DNA of 40,359 nucleotides, taken from the NCBI GenBank assembly GCA_018434325.1, contig JAHDPO010000027.1, positions 1 through 40,359 of the forward strand, given 5' to 3'. Numbering within the stretch: position 1 is the first letter of the stretch; each line of letters opens with the position of its first letter. The position numbers and the translations under genes were made by a program. Of this stretch, positions 14,475-22,153 are shown one piece after another. The notes beneath the pieces are model-generated. The model was not told where the DNA came from and made no database searches. It saw nothing but the letters and a program-made list of their open reading frames with translations. Source of the stretch: Clostridia bacterium (lineage in GTDB: Bacteria > Bacillota > Peptococcia > DRI-13 > UBA5745).

Positions 14475-14890
14475 CATTGTTTCCTTTGATCCAGTCCCAG
14501 CCAAGCGTAGCGGTAAACAGAGCTTTACCATTATGTAAAGAGGTGGACTGGGATTTTCAAAAGAATATTCCTATTTATAAGAAAGGCTCTCCATCCATCG
14601 TCAGCGGATTGAGGGCCGTTCTCGTCTGGGCTTGGAAAGCTCTGCATACCCAGCGCTTTCGCCATGAAATCTACTCCTGGGATTACGGCTGTGAGTTGGA
14701 AGCCTTGATCGGCCGGCCTTTTACGGAGGAGCTGAAGCGTTCCGAGGCTGTGCGCTACGTCAGGGAATGCTTGATGGTCAATCCCTATATTTCCGAAGTC
14801 AACCAGATCAAAGTGGATTTTCGGGACGAGAATTTGACGATAACCTGCAAACTGAAAACAATTTATGGGGAGGTGAGCCTTGATGTTTGA
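14471..14890 (+). CDS. Baseplate wedge protein, DUF2634/XkdS (gp25-like)
   Basis: ATG 14471 overlaps the XkdR-like stop (ATGA) and is preferred to ATG 14453. The 139-residue protein includes DWDFQKNIPIYKKGSPSIVS near the N-terminus, WKALHTQRFRHEIYSWDYGC, and ELEALIGRPFTEELKRSEA. This matches DUF2634, related to the gp25/W-type wedge proteins of contractile systems, which nucleate sheath attachment to the baseplate. It overlaps the baseplate J gene by 8 bases. Confidence 0.88.
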   Translation: MTLFPLIQSQPSVAVNRALPLCKEVDWDFQKNIPIYKKGSPSIVSGLRAVLVWAWKALHTQRFRHEIYSWDYGCELEALIGRPFTEELKRSEAVRYVRECLMVNPYISEVNQIKVDFRDENLTITCKLKTIYGEVSLDV

Positions 14891-15929
14891 AGAGAAAACC
14901 CCTGAGCTTATCAAGGGGGAAATATTGAACCAAATGGTCAGTGATATTGATAAACGGGAAGGCAGTTATACCAGTGATATGGTGGCGCCGGTGGCTTACG
15001 AGCTTTGGCGCATGTACGACAGCTTAAAGGCTTTGGAGCCGATGGTTTTTGTGGATGAAACCTCCGGCGAATATATCGACCGCAAGTGCGCCGATTATGG
15101 CATTGCCAGAAAGCCGGGGCTAAAGGCCAAAACGATTCTGACCTTTACGGGCGATGAAGGAGTAAGAATTCCGGCTAAAACCTTGCTTTTGACGGAGGAC
15201 GGCCTGGAATTTGAGACGGAAAAGGCCGTCACCATAAGCGGCGGCCAGGCTCAGGCCATGGCAATTGCCCGGCAAGTGGGGGATGACTATAACCTGCCTG
15301 CCGATACCATTCGGCAACAGATGGTGGCGATCAGCGGCCTCCATAGCATCAGCCATCCTGCCGTCCAAGGCGGCGCCGACCCGGAAAGCGACAGCAGCCT
15401 GGTGAACCGGCTTTATGCTTATCTGCGGATGCCGGCTACCAGCGGCAATGTCTATCACTATGAGCAATGGGCCTTGGCCGTAAACGGTGTGGGCGGCGTC
15501 AAGGTGGCGCCTCTTTGGAACGGCCCCGGCACAGTGAAGATTATCATCGTAGGTCCCAATAAAGAGCCGGCGCCTCTGGAAATTCAGCAAAACTGCCTGG
15601 CTTACATTGAAGAAAACCGGCCCATTGGCGCCGAAGTAACGGTAGTCAGCGCCGAAGGCCTGACCATCGATATCGACGCCCAGGTAGTCATCGACGGTTC
15701 GACCACCGCCGAAGAGGTCCGGGCCGCCTTTATGGCCAATCTGGCCCAGTATTTACAGGAGATTTCCTTTAACCGCTATACCCTGCTGTACAACAGGATT
15801 GCATTCATGCTGCTGGATGTTCCGGGGGTAGTGGATTATCAGTCTCTCAGCCTCAATGGCGGAGAAGCCAACATTAGCCTGGCCGATAACCAGGTGCCTG
15901 TCTTAGGGACGGTGGTGGTCAGGTTATGA
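14883..15929 (+). CDS. Baseplate J/gp47 family protein (XkdT-like)
   Basis: From ATG 14883 (GGGAGG upstream; TTG 14880 in frame) the product has 348 residues. Features of baseplate J proteins (PF04865) are clear: an N-terminal helical start, GEYIDRKCADYGIARKPG, the ARQVGDDYNLPADTIRQ segment, and SLVNRLYAYLRMPATSGNVYHYEQWAL, the conserved RxxxxLxxPATSGNxxHYxxWA block. The C-terminal part builds the wedge. It is the gp6/gpJ homologue that forms the baseplate ring and transmits the contraction signal. It overlaps the following gene as ATGA. Confidence 0.95.
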   Translation: MFEEKTPELIKGEILNQMVSDIDKREGSYTSDMVAPVAYELWRMYDSLKALEPMVFVDETSGEYIDRKCADYGIARKPGLKAKTILTFTGDEGVRIPAKTLLLTEDGLEFETEKAVTISGGQAQAMAIARQVGDDYNLPADTIRQQMVAISGLHSISHPAVQGGADPESDSSLVNRLYAYLRMPATSGNVYHYEQWALAVNGVGGVKVAPLWNGPGTVKIIIVGPNKEPAPLEIQQNCLAYIEENRPIGAEVTVVSAEGLTIDIDAQVVIDGSTTAEEVRAAFMANLAQYLQEISFNRYTLLYNRIAFMLLDVPGVVDYQSLSLNGGEANISLADNQVPVLGTVVVRL

Positions 15930-16468
15930 GCCTGATGAAGTTTATGCCGCCCTATTACCAGGAGAGCCCTGTTGTGGTTGATCTGCAAGGCGCTTTTGGC
16001 AGCCAGACCGAGGCTTTGGCGGCGGCAAAGGAAGATTTGTTTAAACAGTTTACTCTGGATACCGCCACCTGGGGGCTGGCCAGTTGGGAAAAGGCTTACG
16101 GCTTGGAGGTGGAAGTAACGAAAGACCATGAATACCGGCGCTCCAGGATTCGCAGCAAAATGCGGTCCACCAGCACCACTACCCCCGCCATGATCAAAAA
16201 TGTTGCGGAAAGCTTTAGCAATGGTTCGGTGGAGCTCATCGAGGACCCCGGCGGCCATCGCTTTGAGATAAAATTCGTAGGCAACATCGGCATTCCGCCG
16301 AATATGGAGGATTTGCAGGCGGCGGTGGAAGAACTGAAGCCGGCCCATTTGGCGGTGGATTATATAGTGATCTACCGGACGCATTTGATGCTGCGGCAAT
16401 TTACCCATGCCCAGCTCAGCGCTTTCACCCATAAGCAAATCCGGGAAGAAGAGATTAATTTAGATTAA
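15926..16468 (+). CDS. Baseplate/tail protein, DUF2313 (XkdU/YmfQ-like)
   Basis: The 180-residue protein overlaps the baseplate J stop. It matches XkdU/YmfQ (gpI-type) proteins: MPPYYQESPVVVDLQGAFGS, then TATWGLASWEKAYGLEVE, YRRSRIRSKMRSTSTTTPAMI, and a C-terminal beta-alpha-beta domain. In contractile phages this protein links the wedge to the tail fibre. The last 25 residues contain a tandem FTHAQL/FTHKQI, the kind of short repeated motif found at fibre-attachment ends. No fibre gene follows: a 132-base gap and then the holin. That is the oddest feature of the tail operon. Confidence 0.88.
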   Translation: MSLMKFMPPYYQESPVVVDLQGAFGSQTEALAAAKEDLFKQFTLDTATWGLASWEKAYGLEVEVTKDHEYRRSRIRSKMRSTSTTTPAMIKNVAESFSNGSVELIEDPGGHRFEIKFVGNIGIPPNMEDLQAAVEELKPAHLAVDYIVIYRTHLMLRQFTHAQLSAFTHKQIREEEINLD

Positions 16469-16600
16469 TTCAGAACACTTCATCATAGGGCGCTATATAC
16501 TATGTAGTGGGGGTGCAATTATTTTTGGGTTACAGAAGCAAGTAGGACAAACAGTTTATTTAAGGCTGTTTTAAAATATGAATTTAGGAAAGGATTTACC

Positions 16601-17140
16601 ATGTTAAGCGAATGGAAAAAGGTTCAGGCCGTTGTTACAGCAATGGTGGCAGCCGCAGCGGTCAGACTGGGCATTCTGGCGTTGCCGGTCTTTCTGCTGT
16701 TGGGGCTGAATATTACCGATTACTTCACCGCCATTATGGCGGCGCCCCGCCGGGGCGAGAGGATTAATTCAGATCGGGGCATGGCCGGAATCAAGAAAAA
16801 AATCAGCATGTATATATTGGTTTGCCTCGGTGCAGTAGTTGATATTCTGCTAACCGTATCTACGACAGGAATTTCTATTCCTACCCGCTGGGTTTTTGCC
16901 TTGTTGGTTACGATTTGGCTTATTTGCAATGAGGTGATCAGCATTCTGGAAAATCTCATTGATATTGGAGTAGCTATTCCGCCCTTCCTTTTACCCTTGG
17001 CAGAATGTATCCGGGAGACCATTGAAAGCGGCGGCGAAACTGCCGGCAAATGCACCCTCGGTCAGACCAAGGGCGAAGGCGGCGGCAATGAGAAAAAGGA
17101 GCTGCCTGCCGGCAGCGATATGAATGAGGAGGACAAATAA
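16601..17140 (+). CDS. Phage holin, toxin secretion/lysis (holin_4, TcdE-like) family
   Basis: The 179-residue protein has three hydrophobic regions: residues about 8-48, 70-91 and 97-120, then a hydrophilic glycine- and glutamate-rich tail (about 140-179). The segment around NITDYFTAIMAAPRRGERINSD followed by GIKKKISMYILVCLG is typical of the phage_holin_4_1 group. Holins permeabilise the membrane so the endolysin can reach the wall and release particles. AGGAAAGGA precedes ATG 16601. The endolysin gene starts 3 bases after its stop, so the two form a lysis cassette. Confidence 0.92.
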   Translation: MLSEWKKVQAVVTAMVAAAAVRLGILALPVFLLLGLNITDYFTAIMAAPRRGERINSDRGMAGIKKKISMYILVCLGAVVDILLTVSTTGISIPTRWVFALLVTIWLICNEVISILENLIDIGVAIPPFLLPLAECIRETIESGGETAGKCTLGQTKGEGGGNEKKELPAGSDMNEEDK

Positions 17141-17143
17141 GCT

Positions 17144-17752
17144 GTGGTAATACGGAAATATTCCAAAAGTAAAAACGGCGATCAGCAGCTTTCCCTTAAC
17201 TTTACGGTTAAGGAGTTTGCCTGTAAAGACGGCAGCGACGCCATCTGGATCGATGAGGACTTGGTAGCTTTGCTGCAAAAAATCAGAGACTATTTCCAGG
17301 CCCCGGTAACCATTAACAGCGGCTATCGCACTGCTGCCTATAATGCTAAGATTGGCGGCGCTAAAAACAGCCAGCATATGCTGGGTATGGCTGCCGATAT
17401 TGTAGTGACAGGGATAACGCCTATTGCCGTGGCCCAATATGCCGAGCATTTGGGGGCCAAGGGCATAGGCTTATACAGTGACTTTGTGCATCTGGATACG
17501 AGAAAAGGGGCTAAAAGCCGCTGGATCAATAAAGGAAAAGAAGTGGTGGTAAGCGGCTTCCCCGGCTACCAGAAGGCGGCGGAAGGCTCTTTGCCGATAC
17601 AAATCCATGACCAGGATGGGAAGCTGTTGGCCGCCCTTCAAGGCCGGCTCATCGAAGGCGTAACCTGGGCGCCGGTGCGGCAGATAGCGGAAGCGCTAAA
17701 AGCCACTGTGATCTTCGATCATGAAACGGTAAAGATCACGGCGCCGCAATAA
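17144..17752 (+). CDS. M15-family peptidoglycan peptidase endolysin with C-terminal stalk-like domain
   Basis: The GTG start at 17144 follows AGGAGG in the end of the holin gene. The 202-residue protein has an M15A-type D-Ala-D-Ala carboxypeptidase/L,D-peptidase domain (residues about 1-125) with zinc ligands H78 and D85 in SQHMLGMAAD and H116 in DFVHLDT. The C-terminal part (about 150-200; GKLLAALQGRLIEGVTWAPVRQIAE in two parts) resembles copper amine oxidase N-like domains that many Bacillota use as wall-associated modules. It cuts peptidoglycan peptides to lyse the producer and free the tails. No signal peptide, so it depends on the holin. Confidence 0.9.
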   Translation: MVIRKYSKSKNGDQQLSLNFTVKEFACKDGSDAIWIDEDLVALLQKIRDYFQAPVTINSGYRTAAYNAKIGGAKNSQHMLGMAADIVVTGITPIAVAQYAEHLGAKGIGLYSDFVHLDTRKGAKSRWINKGKEVVVSGFPGYQKAAEGSLPIQIHDQDGKLLAALQGRLIEGVTWAPVRQIAEALKATVIFDHETVKITAPQ

Positions 17753-17801
17753 TTGCCATAAGGTAAAGAGGAGTTTGCAACAGGTTATGCTGCCGGTCTG
17801 A

Positions 17802-17921
17802 CTGCTCCCCAAGAAAATCCAAAGCAAATTGTATATAGAGAGCTGCGGCTTCCTCCAGAGCATCTTCGTCAATATCAAAGCGGGGATGATGATGGGGGAA
17901 GTCGCTTTGTCTCCTATAAGC
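17802..17921 (-). pseudogene. 3' remnant of an M20D-type amidohydrolase gene
   Basis: On the minus strand a 40-residue segment reads SDFPHHHPRFDIDEDALEEA and then ALYIQFALDFL, which is the characteristic C-terminal end of M20-family amidohydrolases (the HHPxFDxDExAL block). Nothing of the upstream catalytic part is present: only a few residues precede it, and the tail locus or intergenic DNA adjoins. The original gene was probably truncated by rearrangement. The surrounding 17753-18018 stretch otherwise holds nothing I can call. Confidence 0.72.
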
Positions 17922-18018
17922 CATATTAATCAATGATAAAGTTTAATTTACCTTTGATTAAATTTGATCTTCCTTTTCCCGGCAGAGTCGTTTAAAATAA
18001 GAATAAGGAGGTGTCGAA

Positions 18019-19110
18019 ATGGAAAGGTTGCCTATTGGCAAGGTTATCTATAGCATGCGCAAGGAGCGGGGAGCGACCCAGGAGGATCTGGCTCTTTCCG
18101 TTGGCGTATCCGTACCGGCGGTATCGAAGTGGGAAAGCAGTCAGGCTTACCCGGATATAACGCTTTTGCCTTCTATTGCCCGCTATTTTAATACGACTAT
18201 CGATCACTTGCTGAATTATGAGCTGGATATTACGGATGAGGAAATAATGGCTCTGATGAAATCCTGGGGCCAGGTTTTTGAGGAGGAAGGCGTGGCTGCC
18301 GGCGTGGCCCTTTGCGAGCAGTATTTATATCGCTATCCAAACAATTTATTTTTAAAGCTGAGGACGGGCTCCCTGTATTTGACGTACCTTAGCCGGGCTA
18401 TGGACGAGGCTGGGGCGGAGGAGCTGGCCTGGAAAGCTATAAATCTATTAGAAATGGCGTCGGAAAGCAAAAACGATGAGATATCTTACAGCGCCTATTA
18501 TCTCTTGAGCGCTCTTTATGCTTTTGTGGGCCAGGCCGAAAAATCAGAAGAGGTTTTATCCCGGATCCCCAAAAATCCCATTAATCCCGAAGATATGCTG
18601 GTGCCGTTATACATCCGCCAGGGCCGTTTTGAGGAAGCGAAAAAATTGCTGCAGACAAATATGCTGAGTCGACTGCAGCACGTAAGCAGAGCTTTAGGCA
18701 GCTACAGCATGATTTGCGGCAAAGAAGGCCGCCAGGACCTGGCCAAGGCTTTGCTGCATCAGGCAGAAAGAGTAACGGAAATGTTCTCCCTGGATGCCGG
18801 CAGCCGGATCAACTGTTATTTGGAGCTGGCGGAGTATTACGCCGGGCAGCAAAGCGGCCCCCAGGTCATGTTCTATATGAATAAGCTGGGCGACTGCCTT
18901 CTTGAGCTGAGCAGAAAAGGGCCCAAAGAGTATTATCGGGAAAATCCCCTGTTTACTCATGTGGAAATTTTGCAGCCCGTTCAATCCCTGCCCTATTTCC
19001 GAAGCTTGCTGATCAAGATATTTGAGTATGGCGAGGAATTCGACTTCCTGCGGCAGGATCAGGAGTTTTTGGCCCTGGTGGAGCGTCTTAGTACGATTTG
19101 GAGCGAATAA
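18019..19110 (+). CDS. XRE-family regulator with C-terminal helical repeat region
   Basis: The 363-residue protein starts with an XRE helix-turn-helix (residues about 5-65; TQEDLALSVGVSVPAVSKWE) and continues with a long alpha-helical region of TPR-like repeats (about 75-350; for example LFLKLRTGSLYLTYLSRAMDEA and YYLLSALYAFVGQAEKSEEV). Such architecture is used for peptide- or partner-sensing regulators and for stand-alone regulators in Bacillota. Target unknown. AAGGAGG precedes ATG 18019. It ends 2 bases before the GntR gene, so the two are an operon. Confidence 0.88.
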   Translation: MERLPIGKVIYSMRKERGATQEDLALSVGVSVPAVSKWESSQAYPDITLLPSIARYFNTTIDHLLNYELDITDEEIMALMKSWGQVFEEEGVAAGVALCEQYLYRYPNNLFLKLRTGSLYLTYLSRAMDEAGAEELAWKAINLLEMASESKNDEISYSAYYLLSALYAFVGQAEKSEEVLSRIPKNPINPEDMLVPLYIRQGRFEEAKKLLQTNMLSRLQHVSRALGSYSMICGKEGRQDLAKALLHQAERVTEMFSLDAGSRINCYLELAEYYAGQQSGPQVMFYMNKLGDCLLELSRKGPKEYYRENPLFTHVEILQPVQSLPYFRSLLIKIFEYGEEFDFLRQDQEFLALVERLSTIWSE

Positions 19111-19112
19111 AT

Positions 19113-20105
19113 ATGAAACTGCTTATTGACGTTACTTCGGAAATACCGATTTACCAGCAGGTTGTAGACGGGTTGAAGAGAGCCATTCAAAGCGGCATCC
19201 TGCCCCCCGGCGGGCAGCTGCCTACGGTGCGGGAGCTGGCGGAGGAAAATATTATTGCCAGAGGTACGGTCAAGCATGCTTACGATACGCTGGAGCTGGA
19301 AGGCCTGATCAAAAAGCAGCAGGGCAAGGGCACCTTTGTTTGCCCATTAGAGGAAGAAAAGACTCTGGGCAAAAAAGAACAGGCCACCCTGGCCATCGAT
19401 CGTCTGCTGGACCAGATGGAGGGGCTGGGCTTTTCTCTGCGGGATATCCGGATCATTTTGGATTTGAAGCTGCGGGAGCGGGAAGAGTCCTATCGTCATG
19501 TCAGAATCGGCGCAGTGGATTGCTCGCCGGAGGCCTTATCCGTAATCCTGGATCAGCTGTCCGGCTTTCCCGGCGCCGATGTTTTTGAGTATTTGCTGCA
19601 GCCGATTTTGGATTCCGCTTCCCAGTTTAATCCCGGTTGGGATATTTATACCACCACCCCCACTCATTTTCAGGAGCTCAGCGAGAAAATGCCGCCGGGC
19701 AGCCGCCTGATCCAAGTGGTTTTGTCGGTGGCGGCGGAGACAATTTTGGAGCTGGCCAGGATCCCGGGTGAAAAACGGGTGGGGATACTGTGCAGCAGCC
19801 GGCGTTTTGGCGAGATCATCAAAAGGGCCTGCCGGCGCTACTGCCGGTTAAACCGGGAGCCGCAAGTCCATTACTTTGGCGATCCCGAGGCTAAAACCAC
19901 GGCAGCCTTCCTTGATCATACGGAGCAGTTGATTCTGCCCCTCAATTATCGGAGATTTTGCTCGGCCAAGGAGCAAAGCCTGCTGGCACAATACTCTGCC
20001 GACAAAAATCCTATCATCTTTCAATACCAGATGGAGCAAGGCTCTTTGCTCTATTTGGCGGAACAGATACAACGGGTCCAGAGCCTGATCCGGGGCCTGG
20101 AATAA
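19113..20105 (+). CDS. GntR family regulator with unusual C-terminal domain
   Basis: ATG 19113 with GGAG at 19100-19103 is preferred over TTG 19098. The 330-residue product has an N-terminal GntR winged helix (residues about 8-75; IYQQVVDGLKRAIQSGILPP, GGQLPTVRELAEE, ARGTVKHAYDTLELEGLI). The C-terminal about 230 residues (with RIGAVDCSPEALSVILDQL, KRVGILCSSRRFGEIIKRA and later alpha/beta pattern) look like a Rossmann-like or periplasmic-binding-like ligand domain rather than FadR or UTRA, and I cannot name it. It sits directly upstream of the glutamate mutase operon, whose promoter has repeats near the -10, so control of that operon is a good inference. Confidence 0.88.
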   Translation: MKLLIDVTSEIPIYQQVVDGLKRAIQSGILPPGGQLPTVRELAEENIIARGTVKHAYDTLELEGLIKKQQGKGTFVCPLEEEKTLGKKEQATLAIDRLLDQMEGLGFSLRDIRIILDLKLREREESYRHVRIGAVDCSPEALSVILDQLSGFPGADVFEYLLQPILDSASQFNPGWDIYTTTPTHFQELSEKMPPGSRLIQVVLSVAAETILELARIPGEKRVGILCSSRRFGEIIKRACRRYCRLNREPQVHYFGDPEAKTTAAFLDHTEQLILPLNYRRFCSAKEQSLLAQYSADKNPIIFQYQMEQGSLLYLAEQIQRVQSLIRGLE

Positions 20106-20162
20106 AACCAATCCGGAGGCCTAAATAAAAAATTATAGTATTAAAATCATAAAGACGGGAAT

Positions 20163-20212
20163 AAAAGAAGCAAGTGCGGTGATTTTGGCTGCCTCCTTGC
20201 TTCTTTCTCTAT
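20163..20212 (+). terminator. Terminator after the regulator pair
   Basis: GAAGCAAG (20167-20174) pairs with CTTGCTTC (20196-20203), followed by TTTCTCTATTTTA. It separates the XRE/GntR pair from the glutamate mutase promoter. The loop of 21 bases is longer than usual. Confidence 0.65.
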
Positions 20213-20254
20213 TTTAGGTGAAGGAAAAAGGGACAGAAGAATTCCATTTGATGA

Positions 20255-20308
20255 TTGACAAATGTTCTGTAACTTTATATGATAATAGATATAGAACATT
20301 AACTTTAT
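20255..20308 (+). promoter_or_regulatory. Promoter and candidate operators of the glutamate mutase operon
   Basis: TTGACA (20255-20260), 17 bases, TATGAT (20278-20283) make a strong promoter. Two repeat types are nested in it: the inverted pair AATGTTCT (20261-20268) and AGAACATT (20293-20300) flanking the -10, and the direct pair TAACTTTAT (20270-20278 and 20300-20308). Such a layout would let a dimeric regulator, possibly the GntR protein encoded upstream, cover the promoter. Promoter and repeats are seen; the regulator is inferred. Confidence 0.75.
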
Positions 20309-20342
20309 TGCGATGAAAAAACATTGAGAGGACGGGAGAAAG

Positions 20343-20753
20343 ATGCAGGGGAAAACTCTTATCCTGGGCGTAATTGGCGCCGATGTCCATGCGGTGGGGA
20401 ACAAGATTCTTTATCACGCCTTCAGGCAAGCCGGCTTTGAGGTGGTCAACCTGGGCGTTATGGTATCCCAGGAGGAATTTATCGAGGCGGCCATCGAAAC
20501 TGCGGCGGCGGCCATCGTTGTGGCTTCTCTTTACGGTCATGGCGAGCTGGATTGCCGGGGCATGCGGGAGAAGTGCCAGGAGGCGGGCTTAGCCGATATT
20601 CTGCTCTATGTGGGCGGCAATATTGTTGTCGGCAAACAGCCCTTTGAAGAAGTGGAAATCCGTTTTAAAGATATGGGCTTTGACCGGGTATTTCCGCCGG
20701 GTACCCTGCCTGACGCCGTTATTGATGCTTTGCGGGAGGACTTGCAGCCGTGA
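20343..20753 (+). CDS. glmS: Glutamate mutase sigma (S) subunit, cobalamin binding
   Basis: The 136-residue protein is the small adenosylcobalamin-binding subunit of glutamate mutase. The base-off cobalamin motif D-x-H-x-x-G is present at D14-V-H16-A-V-G19, with H16 as the axial ligand, and later GGNIVVG helps shape the Rossmann-like fold. It catalyses, with the epsilon subunit GlmE, the rearrangement of L-glutamate to L-threo-3-methylaspartate. ATG 20343 follows GGGAGAAAG. Its stop overlaps the glmL start (GTGA). Confidence 0.95.
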   Translation: MQGKTLILGVIGADVHAVGNKILYHAFRQAGFEVVNLGVMVSQEEFIEAAIETAAAAIVVASLYGHGELDCRGMREKCQEAGLADILLYVGGNIVVGKQPFEEVEIRFKDMGFDRVFPPGTLPDAVIDALREDLQP

Positions 20754-22153
20754 GCCTGGTTTTGCTCATTGATTTTGGCAGCACCTATACGAAGGTAACG
20801 GCAGTAGACAAGGAGGCCAAGGCTTTATTGGGTACGGCGGCGGCTTATACCACGGTGGCTACCGATATCAATGAAGGCTTAGAAAAAGCTCTGGCTGACT
20901 TGCGGAAGATTTTGCCGGCTGCTGTGGATTTAGAGAGCGCTCAGCGATTTGCCTGTTCCAGCGCTGCCGGCGGTTTGCGGATGGTCACCAGCGGCTTAGT
21001 ACCCTCTTTAACGGCAGAGGCTGCCCGGCTGGCTTCTTTAGGCGCCGGCGCCAAGGTGGTCAAGGTCTTCTCTTATGAATTGACAGAGGATGACCTGGAA
21101 GAGATCGAGAGCTTAAAGCCGGATATTTTTCTGCTTACCGGTGGTACCGACGGCGGCAATAAAGCATGCATTCTTCACAATGCGGCTATACTGTCTCAGT
21201 GCCAAAGCGAGTTCCCCATACTTCTGGCCGGCAACCGCTCCTGCGCCAAAGAGTGCGAGGCTTTGCTGGCAGGCAGAGAAGTATACCGCTGCGAAAATGT
21301 CATGCCCAAGATGAACCAGCTGAATATCGAACCGGTTCAAAATAAGATCAGAGAAATTTTCTTGCATAAAATCATTCAGGCGAAAGGCCTCAGTAAAGCC
21401 AAGGAGCTGATTTCCGGCATCCTGATGCCTACGCCGGCGGCGTTAATGGCCGCCATGGAGCTTTTAGCCAAAGGCACAGCCTGTCAAAAAGGCTTAGGTG
21501 ATCTGATGGCCGTAGATTTGGGAGGGGCCACCACGGATGTTTATTCCATGGCCCGGGGCCTGCCCCAAGGCGAAGATACGGTGATGAAAGGCTTGCAGGA
21601 GCCCTATGCCAAAAGGACGGTAGAAGGCGACATCGGCATGCGCTACAGCGCCGGCGGTATATTGGCGGCGGCGGGAACGGATAAGCTGGCGGCTTTATCG
21701 GGACTGACCCCCTGTGAGGTGGAAGAGCTGGTGGAGTATGTGACCAGCCATACGGATGTGCTGCCCGGCAGTCCGGGGACAGATGCCCGTTTGGCCGCTC
21801 TGGATTTTGCACTGGCCGCAGCGGCGGTGGAGACGGCAATGACCCGCCACGCCGGCAGCCTGGAGCAGATTTACACGCCGACGGGTCCTTCCTATATTCA
21901 GACCGGCAAGGATTTGCGGGAGGTAGGGCAGCTGGTGGTCACCGGCGGCGCCATTATCCACAATCATAATACTGCAGCCATCGTCAAGCAGGCTCTCTAT
22001 AGTCAGGACTGCCCCTTTTCCTTAAAACCCAGAAAGGTAAATATCTTTATCGATCGAAGGTATATATTGGCAGCCATGGGACTTTTAGCCGATAAAGATC
22101 CCGATTGCGCACTGGCCATCATGAGAGAGGAGTTGGAATTCCATGGAGCTTAA
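20750..22153 (+). CDS. glmL: Methylaspartate mutase accessory protein GlmL (MutL)
   Basis: The 467-residue protein belongs to the ASKHA-fold GlmL/MutL family encoded between the glutamate mutase subunits. Phosphate-binding motifs are visible: [14 protein letters not shown] near the start and [14 protein letters not shown] near residue 250. These proteins are thought to reactivate or protect the B12 enzyme by exchanging damaged cobalamin, using ATP. GTG 20750 overlaps the glmS stop; the C-terminus overlaps glmE by 11 bases, so all three are translationally coupled. Confidence 0.93.
   Translation: MSLVLLIDFGSTYTKVTAVDKEAKALLGTAAAYTTVATDINEGLEKALADLRKILPAAVDLESAQRFACSSAAGGLRMVTSGLVPSLTAEAARLASLGAGAKVVKVFSYELTEDDLEEIESLKPDIFLLTGGTDGGNKACILHNAAILSQCQSEFPILLAGNRSCAKECEALLAGREVYRCENVMPKMNQLNIEPVQNKIREIFLHKIIQAKGLSKAKELISGILMPTPAALMAAMELLAKGTACQKGLGDLMAVDLGGATTDVYSMARGLPQGEDTVMKGLQEPYAKRTVEGDIGMRYSAGGILAAAGTDKLAALSGLTPCEVEELVEYVTSHTDVLPGSPGTDARLAALDFALAAAAVETAMTRHAGSLEQIYTPTGPSYIQTGKDLREVGQLVVTGGAIIHNHNTAAIVKQALYSQDCPFSLKPRKVNIFIDRRYILAAMGLLADKDPDCALAIMREELEFHGA

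Noticed and set aside
17736-17933. 65-codon minus-strand gene
   Set aside because: Only the central 40 residues resemble a protein family and these are a C-terminal fragment; it is treated as a remnant, not a gene.
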